From NCBI GenBank assembly GCA_050084985.1, contig JBITNC010000001.1:214830001-214894000 (forward strand): 64,000 nucleotides of DNA, written 5' to 3'. The notes below the pieces were generated by a model. It had not been told where the DNA came from, made no database searches, and saw only the letters and a list, made by a program, of their open reading frames with translations. Each line of letters begins with the position of its first letter. Position 1 is the stretch's first letter. Position numbers and translations under genes: made by a program. Positions 1 to 12,158 of this stretch are shown in pieces. This DNA comes from Nageia nagi. Its lineage: Eukaryota > Pinophyta.

Positions 1-1111
1 GAGCTTTTTTTTTAATTTTCCAGTTTTGGCTGACAATGGTTTTAAGTGACAAGCAAAAAAGAATAGTGTGTATGGTTTGAAAAAATGCTCTTTCCTTTTA
101 TTTTATATCTCAGTTATTGCACTTCTATTTAAGGCTCAAGAATTCTTTTATCATGTGACACTTTAAAAAAAAAAAAAAAACCAAGAGAGGAGAAGATAAA
201 AAGATAGATTTGAGCTTTGAAAGGTATTTTGGCATCTATGTGAAATTTGTCATACCAATTTGTACCATATGGACATGGAACATGCATTCTGAGTGCATTC
301 AAGGTATTATCTTCAACTAGTTTGAATAAATTCAGATTTTTTTGAGTTTATGTTTTGGCAGTGTAGTTTGTTATTGAGAGGTGTGTGAAGCATGTATGAG
401 TAACGAATATCTCAAAAATAAATGTTTTTTTGATAATTCTATAAGTGTTAAAAGTTCTATATGTTTATGAGAAATTATATCAATTTTGATTCAGAATATG
501 AGGAGTTTTCTTGGTGAAAAATAACAGCAGCCCTTTCAGTGATATGAGCAACAGTTTCTTGATCTGATTTTGAGTATTTTTTAGTAGATAGGAATCCAAA
601 GCAAATGTGTATGAATTAAAAGGGGTTTTAGATTACAGATGAATTGAGAGCTATTGGCATGAGCATAAAGAAAATAGAATATGATTTAGATTGTATTTTA
701 TGAAAAAAGTTTTGAGCTAGACCATTCCGGGTCTTGGGTAACTAGTTATCAATCTTTCATTCCATCTTATTAAATTTGTCAAGTGGGTGCTTGGCAAGTG
801 GAGTTGGTGCTCCTTACAGTGGGTGCTGCAAAGCTTAGGGGTTGGTGCTCCTTTCAATTGGTGTTGATAAATTATGTGTAAAGTTGATGCTTTACAATGG
901 CTAGATTTGGATTGAAGTCCAAGTAGTCTTTTTCAGGGATGTAGCCACATTGGTGAACCTCATTATATCTTGTGTTATGTGTTTGCTATCTTGGTGTGCT
1001 TACTCTATTTGGTTTTATTTCTCTACTACACTATTTAAAGTTTTTAGATTTAAATTTTTGGAATTGAAACACTGATTCACCCCCCCTCTCAGTGTCACAC
1101 ATAGTTTAACA
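1..1111 (+). repeat. 5' LTR of E (partial)
   Basis: Aligns end to end with the last 1.1 kb of the right LTR (7336-8446). It ends ...tttaaca, against ...ttcaaca in the right copy. A variable poly-A run near 165-180 and a C-run near 1081 differ in length between the copies. The first roughly 870 bp, including the TG end, lie upstream of the window, so a target duplication cannot be tested. Confidence 0.92.
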
Positions 1112-1113
1112 AT

Positions 1114-1130
1114 TGGTATCAGAGTAGGTT
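1114..1130 (+). other. Primer-binding site of E (initiator-tRNA-Met type)
   Basis: TGGTATCAGAGTAGGTT begins two bases after the LTR end. TGGTATCAGAG is the usual copia primer site, complementary to the 3' end of initiator methionine tRNA. The match decays after the first 11 bases. Confidence 0.85.
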
Positions 1131-1175
1131 CCTATTTTTGGCTTAATTAGCTAGGGAGATCTTGGGTGTGTCGCA

Positions 1176-3026
1176 ATGAATTCAAGTGAAGGTTTTTCTT
1201 CAAATAAAGCTCTATTATTTGATGACACTAATTATTCTTTTTGGAGACTCAAAATGTAGACATATCTTAGTGCTTTGGGATATGAGATTTGGGAGGCCAC
1301 AAAAAATAGTTATACCACACCTACTACGCCTATTATAGATGCAACTGCTAAGAAGGCATATGAAAATAACTCAAAGGATAAAAATGCTATCATGTATGGA
1401 TTGGTAGATAGCGAGCTAGTAAAAGTGATAAATTATGAATCGGTAAAAGAAATATGGGATAAACTAAAAAGTATTCATGAGAGAGACATAAAGATAAAAG
1501 AGGCTAAGCTTCAAACTCACTAAGCACAATTTGAGAGTTTAAAGATGAATGAAGATGAAAACATAGAAGCATACATGCTAAGGGTTAATGAAGTAACCAA
1601 TGCAATTAGAGGCCTTAGAGAAAAGATTGAAGATGTAGTTATTGTGAAAAAGGTATTACGCTCACTTCCACAAAGATTTGATTCAAAAGTTTCTACCATA
1701 GAAGAAGTGAAAGATTTAAATACTTTTAATATGGATGAAATGCATGGTTCTCTAACTGCTTATGAAATGAGAATAGGAAAAGGAAAATCTATTGATAGGG
1801 AAGCTGCTTTCAAAGTAAAGAAGAAAATAAAAGCAATGCCAGAATCTGATGAAGAAGAGACATCTAATGAATTAGAAGCAAATTTTGTTCGTAAGTTAAA
1901 GAAAGGAATAAAAGGTAAATATAGAGGAAAATTACCATTTAAATGTTTCAATTATGGAGGTGTAGGGTACTTTGTAGCTAAATGTCCACACAATGAGAAG
2001 AACAAAGATGATGAAAGTTTACACAGAGAGAGAAATGGATGGAAGACAAAATCAGAATTTAGAAAAGGTAATTTCAAGAAGAAAAGTTTTATTTCCAAAA
2101 ATATTAGTTCATTAGAAGTTAGTTTAAATGAAGACTCAGAAGAAGAGGTTAATGAAGCTCTCTTCATGGCATTTGAAGAAGAAAAACTAAAATTGAAACA
2201 AAAATTAGAAGAAGAAATTGATGAAGAAGAAGTTGAAGTAGAAGTTAATCTGGAAGAAGAATTAATTGTAGCTCTAGAAGAATTAGAGATAGAAAGGAAA
2301 AAATATTGAAATACTTCTCCAAAACTTGATGATGTAAATGAAGTTATTATAAGCTTAAAAGTACAGGTGGAAGAAATGCGGAAAACAACTGAGAATCTTG
2401 AAGAACAAATCACTACCAAAGTTGAGTACTGCAGCAAATTAGAAGCAAAGATTACAGGATTGAATCTTCAATTGGAAGAGATGAGTCATAAGATTAGTGA
2501 GTATCATAAACTTAAGGGAGGATCTTTAAAGCTAAATGAAATATTACAGAACCAAAGAGCACCAAATATTTAATTTGATTTGGGTTTTGAAGAAGGACAA
2601 ACCTCCAAGGATGCAAATAAAAAATTAGAAATCAAAGAGGAAAAGAAACCAATTAATCAAGAACAACTATTTCATAGAAGACAAAATAATACTACTAGAA
2701 ATGACAAGTATATGGACAATGATGGATTTACACATGTCACACATCAAAAAAGAAGAAGATTTCTAGCACCTACTACAATGTGGCAAAGTCCACAACCTAG
2801 GTTCACTCAATCCTTTTCTAGTTATTATTTTAAGTGTAATGGGTATGGATATAGAATCTTTGAATGCAAATATAATATAGGTCCAAGGAATTTCTCAAGT
2901 AGAAATATGTTTGCACCATTGATGGATTATGCTATAGAATATTATAATTGTCACAACTATGGTCATACTGCAAGAAATTGTAGGAGCACATTTTTTCAAA
3001 ATCAATTTCAGCAAAGATCTTTTTAG
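1176..3026 (+). pseudogene. E gag: nucleocapsid with three zinc knuckles and coiled coil, broken by stops
   Basis: A single frame runs from ATG 1176 with in-frame stops at 1257, 1521, 2307, 2571 and 3024. The N-terminal half looks like a copia gag (DDTNYSFWRLKM, then a KEIWDKLKSIHE segment). Knuckle 1 lies near 1940-1990, followed by a Glu/Lys-rich predicted coiled coil (about 2150-2560), then knuckles 2 and 3 near 2828-2870 and 2938-2980. Each knuckle has lost ligands: Cys to Tyr in all three and His to Tyr in two (for example CFNYGGVGYFVAKC), all explained by single G-to-A or C-to-T changes. The product would coat RNA in the cytoplasmic particle. It is longer than simple copia gags because of the coiled-coil insert. 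Confidence 0.85.
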
Positions 3027-4310
3027 TCATAAGGCATGAGATATAATAGATAAATTCTAGAAAGATAGGTACAACAAAACAAACAAGAAGAGACAATACA
3101 TGAATCTAAAATAGGTATCAAGAAGATATGGAAAGAGAAGGAGCAACCAAAAGATGAAAAAGAATCTTTAATAGTACAAATAGCTCTTAAAACAAAGAAT
3201 AAACTAGCTCCTTGGATACTAGATAGTGGTTGCTCTAGCCACATGACCAGAGATAAAAGAAGATTTGAAAAATTAGAACAACATGAAGGGGGATCAGTAA
3301 AATTTGGCAATAATGATGGAGCAAAGATTATCGATAGAGGTACAGTTAAGATTAATGATGGAAAGATCAAGTCGGAAGAAGTATTATTCATGATCAGGTT
3401 GAAACATAGCTTGCTGAGTGTTAGTTAGATTTGTGACAGAGGATATGATGTAATATTCAAGAAACATGGATGTGAAATTAGAAGAGTAAACAATGGTAGG
3501 TTAGTTGTAGTTGGTACAAAGACATCTGAAAATCTATATACATTGATAGAGACTTCAAATGGATCATGTCTACTTGGAAAGGAGGATGAAGATTAGCTTT
3601 GGCATAAGAGACTTGGACACATCAGTTTTGATAATTTAGTTAAAATTTGTTCAAAGAGAGCAGTTCAAGATATACCAAGTATCAAAAAACCACCAAGTAA
3701 TATTTGTTCTTCATGCCAAAAGGGTAAGCTCACTAGATCCACTTTCAAGACAAAGGAATACTATTCTAGCAAACCATTAGAGCTTGTTCATACTGATTTG
3801 TGTGGTCCTATGAGAACACAAAGTTTAAATGGGGATAGGTACTTCATGCTATGTATAGATGATTATTCTAGGATGACATGGATACTATTCTTGAAACATA
3901 AGTTAGAAGCACTTGAAAAATTTAAGACCTTCAAGAACCTAGTAGAAAATCAGATTGGAAGAAGAATCAAATGTTTAAGATTGGATAGAGGAGGTGAATT
4001 CATTTTAGATGATTTTAATGAATTCTATCATGAGTATGGTATCAAGAGATAGTTTTCAGCAGTAAGAACACCTCAACAAAATGGTGTAGTAGAAAGAAAA
4101 AATAGGTCAGTTCAAGAAATGGCATGAACAATGTTGACAGAAAGCCACATAGCTGACAAGTTTTAGAAAGAAGTAGTCCACACAATAGTTTATATTCAGA
4201 ACAGATGTATGTTGAGGCCCCATGAGAATAAGACACCCTATGAATTATGGTTTGATAAAAAGGCATCAATAAAATACTTCAAAGTATTTGGGAGTAAGTG
4301 CTACATCAAG
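3027..4310 (+). pseudogene. E protease and integrase, same frame as gag, several stops
   Basis: Still in the gag frame. The aspartic protease motif WILDSGCSSHMT at about 3215-3250 keeps its catalytic Asp. Integrase follows: an HHCC-like segment (LWHKRLGHIS ... CSSCQKGK, about 3597-3725), then the core with VHTDLCGPM, LRLDRGGEF and QQNGVVERKN, so all three D, D, E residues survive. Stops at 3426, 3594, 4050, near 4125 and near 4164 replace what would be Gln, Arg or Trp codons. A frameshift near 4310 (KCYIKR to NGKNLGKF) ends this frame; it is the only frameshift I find in the polyprotein. Confidence 0.88.
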
Positions 4311-6247
4311 AGAATGGAAAAAATCTTGGTAAGTTCGATCATAGAGTGGATGAAGGTATATTTCTTGGTTACTCAATAAAAAACAAGGCTTACAAATGTT
4401 ACAATAAAAGACTTAGAAAAATTGTTAAGAGTGCAGATGTCAAGATTGATGAACTAAGAGTACCTCCAAAAGATAATAATGAAAATTTTCTAGAATATAT
4501 TGAGGTAGATGAGATAGAGGAACAACTAGAAAATCAACCAAAGAATGGCTCAGATAACTCACACAGTGGTTCAAAAATAGAAGAAAATCAAAAACACAAG
4601 ATAAGTAAATGGTAAAAAGATTATCCAACTGACCAAATAATTGGAGATCTAGATACTGGAGTTCAAACAAGAAGAAGAACAATAAGAACATATTCTCTTC
4701 TCTCAAGCATAGAACCAAAAAATGTTACAGAGGCAAGTTAGGATGAAAGTTAGATCAAAGTAATGGATGAGGAACTAGACCAAATTGAAAAGAATCAAAC
4801 TTGGGAGTTGGGACCAAGGCCTAAAAATAAAAATGTGATTAGCACCAAGTGAATTTTTCACAACAAGCTTAATGAAGATGGAAAAGTAATAAGAAACAAA
4901 GTAAGATTGGTTTGTAAAGGGTATGCTCAAGTTGAAGGTATTGATTTTGAAGAAACTTTTGCTCCTGTTGCTAGATTAGAAGCTATCCATATGTTTCTTA
5001 CTTTGGTAGTTTATAAAAACTTCAAAGTTTATCAAATAGATGTAAAATCAACATTTTTAAATAGAAATCTTAATGAAAAAGTTTATATTGAGCAGCTAGA
5101 TGGATTTTAGATAAGTGAGAATCTAGATTTTATGTGCAAATTAAAAAAGGCACTTTATGGTCTAAAATAAGCACCCTGAGCATGTTACTCTAGACTTAAT
5201 ACATATCTACATCAGTAAGATTTTAAAAAGGGTATGGTGGACAGTAATCTCTACATTAAATCTAAAAATAATCACCAAGTTATCATTATTATTTATATAG
5301 ATGATATTATTTTTAGAGGTAGCAAAGATGAAATGTGCAAAGATTTTGCTAACCAAATGCAAATAGAGTTTGAAATGTCAATGATAGGTGAAATTTCATA
5401 TTTTTTTGGTTTGCAAGTTAGTCAATTAAAGAATGGTATTTTTATTTCGCAAATCAAGTATGTTAAAGAGATGTTGAAAAAGTTCACTATAGAGGATTGC
5501 AAGCCTGTGAGCACTCCTATGATGACAAGCTACAAGCTAAGCAAGGATGATAAGTTACCATTAGTATATCAGACTATGTACAGGTCAATGATTGGGAGCC
5601 TATTATATTTGATAACTACCAGACCCGACATACTTCAGGCAGTGTGTATGGTTGTACAGTTCCAAGCAAGTCCAAAGGAAACACATGTGACTATAGTAAA
5701 ATAGATTTTTTGGTACCTTAAAGGTACAATGGACTATGGCCTATGGTATCCCAAAGGAAAAGATTTCACACTCATTAATTTCTCATATGCAGATTGGGTA
5801 GGATGTGTAGATGACAGGAAAAACACTAGTGGTGATGCATTTTACTTGGGTAATAATCTTATCGGTTGGCACAGTAAGAAATAAGAATCAGTATCATTAT
5901 CCACCATAGAAGCAGAGTACATAGTAGTGACATCATATTGTACATAGGTTATATGGATGAAACAAATGATGAAAGATCTAGGGATTCAGATCACTGAGCC
6001 TATTTTAATTATGTGTGATAACACAAGTGCAATCAATATTTCTAAGAATCCAGTCATGCATTCAAGAATAAAACATATTGCCATTCGATATCATTTTTTG
6101 AAATAAAAGGTTGTAGAAGGAGAGGTAAAGTTAAAATTTGTTCCCACATTAGAGCAAATAATAGATATATTTACTAAACCATTACCCAAAGAAGTTTTTG
6201 AGTACCTACGAAAGAAATTGGGAGTGGTGATATTACCCAAGCATTGA
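4298..6247 (+). pseudogene. E reverse transcriptase and RNase H, stops throughout
   Basis: One frame from about 4298 to the stop at 6245-6247. RT is recognised by [17 protein letters not shown] and [11 protein letters not shown] (about 4935-5060), the decayed LKQAPRAWY box (about 5160-5185, now with two stops), and the catalytic YIDDII near 5300. RNase H lies at about 5720-6180 (DDRKNTSGDAF, IEAEYIVVTSY, ILIMCDNTSAINI). Stops at 4613, near 4737, 4850, 5108, 5168, 5177, 5702, near 5882 and near 5946 mostly sit at Gln, Arg or Trp positions. No reading frame follows RNase H, so there is no env-like extension of the Sirevirus kind. Confidence 0.9.
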
Positions 6248-6450
6248 CTAGCTTTTAGGTGCACAATCTTATGGGGAGTAATTTTGTATTTGTTTATCAT
6301 TTTACTCCTGTATAATTATGTTCTTTTGTATATTGATTTACACCTGAGTATTATGTATATGGACTCAAAGGTAGTCCATGACACCCCTTTGTATTTGTTG
6401 TCAAAGGGGGAGAAGAGTAACAAGTTTTTGCATATGTGTTACCAACAATT

Positions 6451-6464
6451 CCAAAGGGGAAGAT
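6451..6464 (+). other. Polypurine tract of E
   Basis: ccaaaggggaagat lies directly before the TGTTGA start of the right LTR, where plus-strand DNA synthesis is primed. The 200 bases between the RNase H stop and this tract hold no gene. Confidence 0.8.
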
Positions 6465-8446
6465 TGTTGAGTATGGTGCAGTAGTGTTGTCATTGTTGTC
6501 AACATGATGAGATCAATGTGCATAAGGTTCATATGGTTGCACATGTCTAAAAAATAACATCGATAAAATCTATAAAGTTGTTGGATGCAAAAATGATAAA
6601 GGGACCAAAAGTTATCATGAGGTACCAAAAGTTGTCAAGAGGGCCAAATTACAAATGGAAGGTGACAGATAGTGAGAGATGGTTTGGATCAGTTTTTGGG
6701 TTGATAAAAAACTTGTGTGAAGCATTGAAACGGTCAAATTTCATGTTGGTTTAGTTTTGGGCACTCTTGTGGATTATGGTGCAGTCAAAAATTTATGTAA
6801 AATTGGCTTCATACAATTTGAATTACAAGCAAATGGTGATAAATCAGAGGTTGAAATTTAAATAATATATATTACTATATACCAAAAAGGTGTGGTCCAA
6901 ATTTCATAGTAAGATGATAATCAAGGAAGAAATGGTACAAGTTGTAAACTGCCACTTCGTAACTTTTTGACTGTTTGAGCATAAATTTTGGAAATAGTAG
7001 GTTGATTGTTTTAGGCTCTAAAAGTCTTCAAATTTAGAATTTCAAAGTTTTTACATATATAACTTGATGATATGAACAACTTTTTCTTTTGAACCATCTT
7101 GATTTGAGGCCTCAAACTATGAGAACCTATAACTTGAACAAATCCAAGCATAACAAAATACCTGTGAAATCTGTGTCGGAGGCCACTTTGTGAAAAGTAC
7201 TGTGTGCAAACTATGAGGAGTTAAAAATTCAAATTTATATATAATTTAGTTGGTTATATGAAAAACACATGGTCCAAATTTCATGTTAAACCATGCACTC
7301 AGTAAGAAGTTATAGCTCATCAAAAAAGTCATTAAAGCTTTTTTTCTTAATTTTCCAGTTTTAGCCGACAATGGTTTTAATTGACAAGCAAAAAAAATAG
7401 TGTGTATGGTTTGAAAAAATCCTCTTTCCTTTTATTTTATATCTCAGTTATTGCACTTCTATTTAAGGCTCAAGAATTCTTTTATCATGTGACACTTTAA
7501 AAAAAAAAAAAAAAAACCAAGAGAGGAGAAGATAAAAAGATAGATTTGAGCTTTGAAAGGTATTTTGGCATCTATGTGAAATTTGTCATACCAATTTGTA
7601 CCATACAGACATGGAACATGCATTCTAAGTGCATTCGAGGTATTATCTTCAACCAGTTTGAATAAATTCAGATTTTTTTTAGTTTATGTTTTGGCAGTGT
7701 AGTTTGTTATTGAGAGGTGTGTGAAGCATGTATGAGTAATGAATATCTCAAAAATAAATGTTTTTTTGATAATTCTATAAGTGTTGAAAGTTCTATATGT
7801 TTGTGAGAAATTATATCAATTTTGATTTAGAATATGAGGATTTTTCTTGGTGAAAAATAACAGCAGCCCTTTCAGTGATATGAGCAACAGTTTCTTGATC
7901 CGATTTTGAGTATTTTTTAGTAGATAGGAATCCAAAGCAAATGTGTATGAATTAAAAGGAGTTTCAGATTATAGATGAATTGAGAGCTATTGGCATGAGA
8001 ATAAAGAAAATAGAATATGATTTAGATTGTATTTTATGAAAAAAGTTTTGAGCTAGACCATTCTGGGTCTTGGGTAACTAGTTATCAATCTTTCATTCCA
8101 TCTTATTAAATTTATCAAGTGGGTGCTTGGCAAGTGGAGTTGGTGCTCCTTGCAGTGGGTGCTGCAAAGCTTAGGGGTTGGTGCTCCTTTCAGTTGGTGC
8201 TGATAAATTATGTGTAAAGTTGATGCTTTACAATGGCTAGATTTGGATTGAAGTCCAAGTAGTCTTTTTCAGGGATGTAGCCACATTGGTGAACCTCATT
8301 ATATCTTGTGTTCTGTGTTTGCTATCTTGGTGTGCTTACTCTATTTGGTTTTATTTCTCTACTACACTATTTAAAGTTTTTAGATTTAAAGTTTTGGAAT
8401 TGAAACACTAATTCACCCCCCTCTCAGTGTCACACATAGTTCAACA
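6465..8446 (+). repeat. 3' LTR of E, complete (1982 bp)
   Basis: Bounded by TGTTGA at 6465-6470 and TCAACA at 8441-8446, a perfect 6-bp terminal inverted repeat. Almost 2 kb is long for a copia LTR. It holds no coding region. The five bases after it (aatga) would be the target duplication, but the partner lies outside the window. Confidence 0.93.
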
Positions 8447-9869
8447 AATGATACTTTGATTTTCAAGATTGTAGAACCATTCAAAATATTCCTTCCCTAA
8501 ACTAAGTTGAAATAATCTCACTAAAATATCTTCATCATGTTGATGACTACAAGCTGCTTCTTCAAAGATTGTGATATGCATCTTGGGATTACTAATTCCA
8601 TCATATTTGTGAAAATTTATGTCTTCCCCTTTCCATATTTTTTCTTTTATTTTTGCATAAAAGGGATGCCTTTTATTTAACTATTTACCTTCTTTTTCTT
8701 TACTTAATAATGTTAACCTATTTAATTATTCAACCATTTCTTTCAATTGTGCCATCATTTTCTCCAATTTTTATTTTTTATTTCACATAGTTTCATTTTT
8801 ATTATTTTTCTCTAGGAGATTAGGTTTTTAAATTTCTTTATTATTCTCATATATAGGTGCCTTAGGAGTGAATCTCCCATTTTGATCTCTCCATTATTGA
8901 GTTAGTTGATAATCCAACTCTCTTATGATGACCTATCTTACACATATTTGAGCTTTTTTATAATATTATGTGCCTATTAGTTTTCTTAATTCCATCTCTT
9001 TAATTTTTTTTTCTTTATCTAACTAGTAAGGGTAAGCATTGATAAGTCCTTCTGCTATAGGATTGATTTCAAATTCTATTTCTACTTCATTATCTAAGTC
9101 ATTATCAAATTCAACCATCTCATCATTCAAATGATCATAATTAGCTTCTTCTAATGTTATTGATTCATGATCTTTTAAATTTTTTGCAAGTGTTAAGGAT
9201 GATGTAGATTGATAAAAGTTTGACTCATGGATGGAAGGATAAAGCATACAAAAATTAACATGGATTTCAATAGGAAAAATGGGCTATAGGTAGTCCATTT
9301 CAATAGGATTTAGACCATATATGGTCTTGCTCTAACTTTGTAAGGTGTACAATAAGAGGGTTGGCTTAGCTAATAGTATTCTAGAAGGTGACCTAAAACT
9401 ATTTTCAATCAAAAATTCATAAATAATATGAAATGAATGAGGTATGGTACGATCTTTAGTAAACCTTTAGAATACCTTAGGGATCTTTATGAATTCTTGC
9501 ACTAATCTTAATTTCTTCTATTAGATTTAGATTATTAGATTTTTTAGATTGATAAAGGGCTAATTGACATTTATTTTCAAAAGGTTGGATTATTTCTTCT
9601 TCAAGTCTCTTATTATCTTCTAAATCCTTATCATAAGATTCATCATCCATTATATTTATGCTTATTTTACTAGGGTTATTATTATCTTCAAAATATCTAT
9701 GATAAGATTCATCATCAAGAAAATTTGTTTTGATAGCCAAAGGGACACTATCTTTATTTAACCTAACACTTTTTCTTATTGATGTTACACCTTTCCATGA
9801 TTTTATTTTTCTTTTAGTTGGTTCAATCTTTGATTGATTTAATGATAAAATATCTAATGAATTGTTCAT
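8447..9869 (-). pseudogene. F3 gag N-terminal part, truncated by E
   Basis: Starts at the minus-strand ATG at 9867-9869 with MNNSLDILSLNQSK, matching the F2 gag start at 24357. A second open stretch (9247-9023, TLEEANYDHLNDEMVEF) matches F2 at about 25070-25125. Near 8640-8450 the translation gives the retrotransposon gag core (DINFHKYDGIS, then EWFYNLEN), where E interrupts it. Stops and shifts separate the pieces. A conserved acidic motif, DDESYHRYFEDN, occurs twice in the N-terminal part. Confidence 0.8.
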
Positions 9870-9884
9870 ATTTTTAGAAGTTAA

Positions 9885-9906
9885 GGTTCACGTCAAGTTC
9901 ACAAAA
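9885..9906 (-). other. Primer-binding site region of F3
   Basis: Read on the minus strand this is ttttgtgaacttgacgtgaacc, directly after the LTR end ...ttataaaca. The F2 equivalent is at 24320-24341. I cannot name the tRNA. The gag ATG follows within about 15 bases, an unusually short leader. Confidence 0.5.
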
Positions 9907-10597
9907 TGTTTATAAATATATTGAGCATGCAAACAAATAAATAATAAAAAGACCCAAAATACCTATTTCAAGCTATGGATAGCAATTTAGAACATACAGA
10001 TAAACAAATGAAGAAGATAACTACTCTAGAATTAAGATAACAATACCAATCAAGAATCATGATTTGTATACTTACTTTACAAAGCATACCTAACACTAAA
10101 TAATGATGATATGTTTGATGTGTGGATGATAGAGAAATCCTACTCTAGAAGATATAACCTAAAATTACAAGAAAAGAGGACTACAAGTAGTCTATATGTT
10201 GTATAGGAGAAGCATCGATGGTGTATTTGGCATGAATAAGAAGCATTAATGGCCTTTGTTAGAGTGCTCTTTACTTTTAATTCAAGTTAATAATTTGCAT
10301 ATAGATATTTGTATCAATGATATGATATCCAGATAAATCATCAATATCAAAATAGCTCATATAAGGAAGTACAAAAACCATAACCTTGAATGGCAATGTC
10401 AAAAGACACCTAAAAGATTGCCACCATCAAGACTAGATATGGGATCATGTATGTCCTTGATGTGGACTTACTATTAGATCCCTATTTATATAGATAATAA
10501 TATGACCTACTCTTTAGGTTGATGTGTACCTACATAAATAGGGTTAGTCCATAATACATAATGATATTCAAGATAATTATTATATTATGATTATATT
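9907..10597 (-). repeat. F3 5' LTR, interrupted by element C
   Basis: Reverse-complement match to the F2 LTR segments 23652-24319 and 30400-30667, including the TATA-like tataaatag segment (plus-strand ctatttatatag near 10490). It should be about 796 bp; about 691 bp is present before element C begins at 10598. Confidence 0.75.
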
Positions 10598-11447
10598 TGT
10601 TGCAGTGAAAATAGAGCTGGAATGTAGAATAACATGAAATACAAATTATTCTTAAATCTTCATTGAACCTCAAATTATGTAAAATAGATAGACATGTTGT
10701 AATTATAAATTGATATTGATTTTTAGCTCAAACTACAATTTTCCCTTGGAAGGGACTTTTACAAATGCCATTTGCCAAAATAAGAGTATTAGATCTTCAT
10801 TATTTTTGATTTGCTTGCTTCTTTCCTTGATATGGACAACCTGTAAATCCTACATACATGCAAAAGACAATAACATTAAAGCATCTATGTATGACATGTA
10901 TTGAATTGAAACTAGCATAAAATAATAAAAGGTATGAGCTCACAAGATTTTGGTAGCATTACCCTACTTCAAAAATGGGTCAAGATTCTCTCTTAATTGC
11001 TTTGTATTAGCTTGTATTTATAGATTTTGGGTGAGATGTTCCAAGGCTAGTAAGAGGAAGTGAAAAGCCACTGTAGGTCATAACTAACCCCCTCTATCCA
11101 CATCATCTTGGAAAGTTGAAACATTTCAACTTTCTCTCACTATTTTGGTTTCTTGTTTGGCTGTTACAAAGTCACCAGTGATTACCATACGAATGCCGAT
11201 GATCACCTTAAAACACCAGCGACTATCTTGGGTCGTTGGCGACTGGTTTTTAACTTTGTGACCATATTAAAATGATCGCCAAATAGCCAATTTTACCTAG
11301 AAAGAGTCATATGACCATCCATTTTGCATGTACTCGATGGGAGCTATCCAATAATAGGGTTTTTTTAAACCTATTTTATATTGTCACAAAGAGTTATGAT
11401 TATTTTAATGTTTACTAATTAAAAAGGGACATTTTTAGGTGTCTACA
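10598..11447 (-). repeat. C 3' LTR (850 bp)
   Basis: Ends are TGTTGCA (plus-strand left) and GTCTACA (right); on the minus strand it reads TGTAGACACC...TGCAACA, as in A and B. The TATA box lies within cttgtatttatagat near 11010-11025, read on the minus strand. It also contains a cluster of CACCAGYGAY-like motifs (11172-11250). Confidence 0.88.
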
Positions 11448-11462
11448 TTTTGCCCCTTTTTT
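11448..11462 (-). other. Polypurine tract of C
   Basis: On the minus strand aaaaaaggggcaaaa directly precedes the LTR start TGTAGACACC. The same tract precedes the B 3' LTR at 39556-39570. Confidence 0.75.
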
Positions 11463-12158
11463 AATTATCAACTGAAAATGCAGTTGATAATTTCAAAAAT
11501 ATAGAATGAGAAGCTTTGTTGCTTGATTATAAGTTTTGACTCAATTTCTTAAATGAATCAAAATTTTGATTTATCAAATTATGATAAAATGTGTTTTCAT
11601 TTTACATTTGATGTAGTTTTGAAAACAAATTTAAATATACTTTAGAAGTGACTATTTTCGGTATGATAATGTGTTGAGCTTGTGTGATAGTTGCATGTCA
11701 TTTTTGTTATGTCATTTTACATGTCTAAGTGTACATGTACGATATAAGTCCTATTTAGTATATAAGTTTGATGGTGTTGTCCTTTGTCCTGACAACAGGG
11801 TTTCAAGATGATCTCCTGTAATAATGATACATCATATTTTATCGTATTTTGATTTTCAAATTTTGACTAATTCAAGGTTATTTTGAGAAAATTTTAACAT
11901 TCTCATGGCTATTCCTAAACACAATGTTTTACTTCCAATCATTGGCATTTAGTTTCGATCATTAGCATCCATCTTCAAGTCACTGACATTTAGTTACAGT
12001 CGCTGGCATCCATCTCCAAGTCACTAGATGTTTCAAAAAGAAAAAGTTTTGACTTTTTCTTATTCATTTCTTTTTAGCTATCACTTTCATTATCAGCCAG
12101 CATGAGTTTCCCTTGCAATCTCATTGATTTCCAGTCATTGATATTCATTACAATCACC

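Larger units (their letters stand above)
1..8446 (+). mobile_element. Ty1/copia LTR retrotransposon 'E', 5' end cut by window
   Basis: Seen: two long direct repeats (1-1111 and 6465-8446) flank a gag-protease-integrase-RT-RNase H region, with a TGGTATCAGAG primer site after the left repeat and a purine tract before the right one. Integrase before RT is the Ty1/copia order. The right LTR is 1982 bp, so about 870 bp of the left LTR lies outside the window and the full element would be about 9.3 kb. By eye the shared 1.1 kb of LTR shows about 30 substitutions (about 2.7%), mostly transitions. The polyprotein has one frameshift but about two dozen stops, so it is dead. The right flank is the gag of another retroelement (F3), so E is the younger insertion. 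Confidence 0.95.
8447..10597 (-). mobile_element. Ty3/gypsy gag-type element 'F3' (F2 family), fragment
   Basis: Minus-strand copy of the family described at 18499-30667: LTR, primer site and the N-terminal part of gag, in the same order and recognisably the same sequence as 23700-25800 of F2. It is cut on the left by insertion of E inside gag and on the right by insertion of element C inside its LTR. Confidence 0.85.

Noticed and set aside
10710-10904. 64-codon ORF in the C LTR
   Set aside because: Non-coding LTR sequence; not kept in the other LTR copies.
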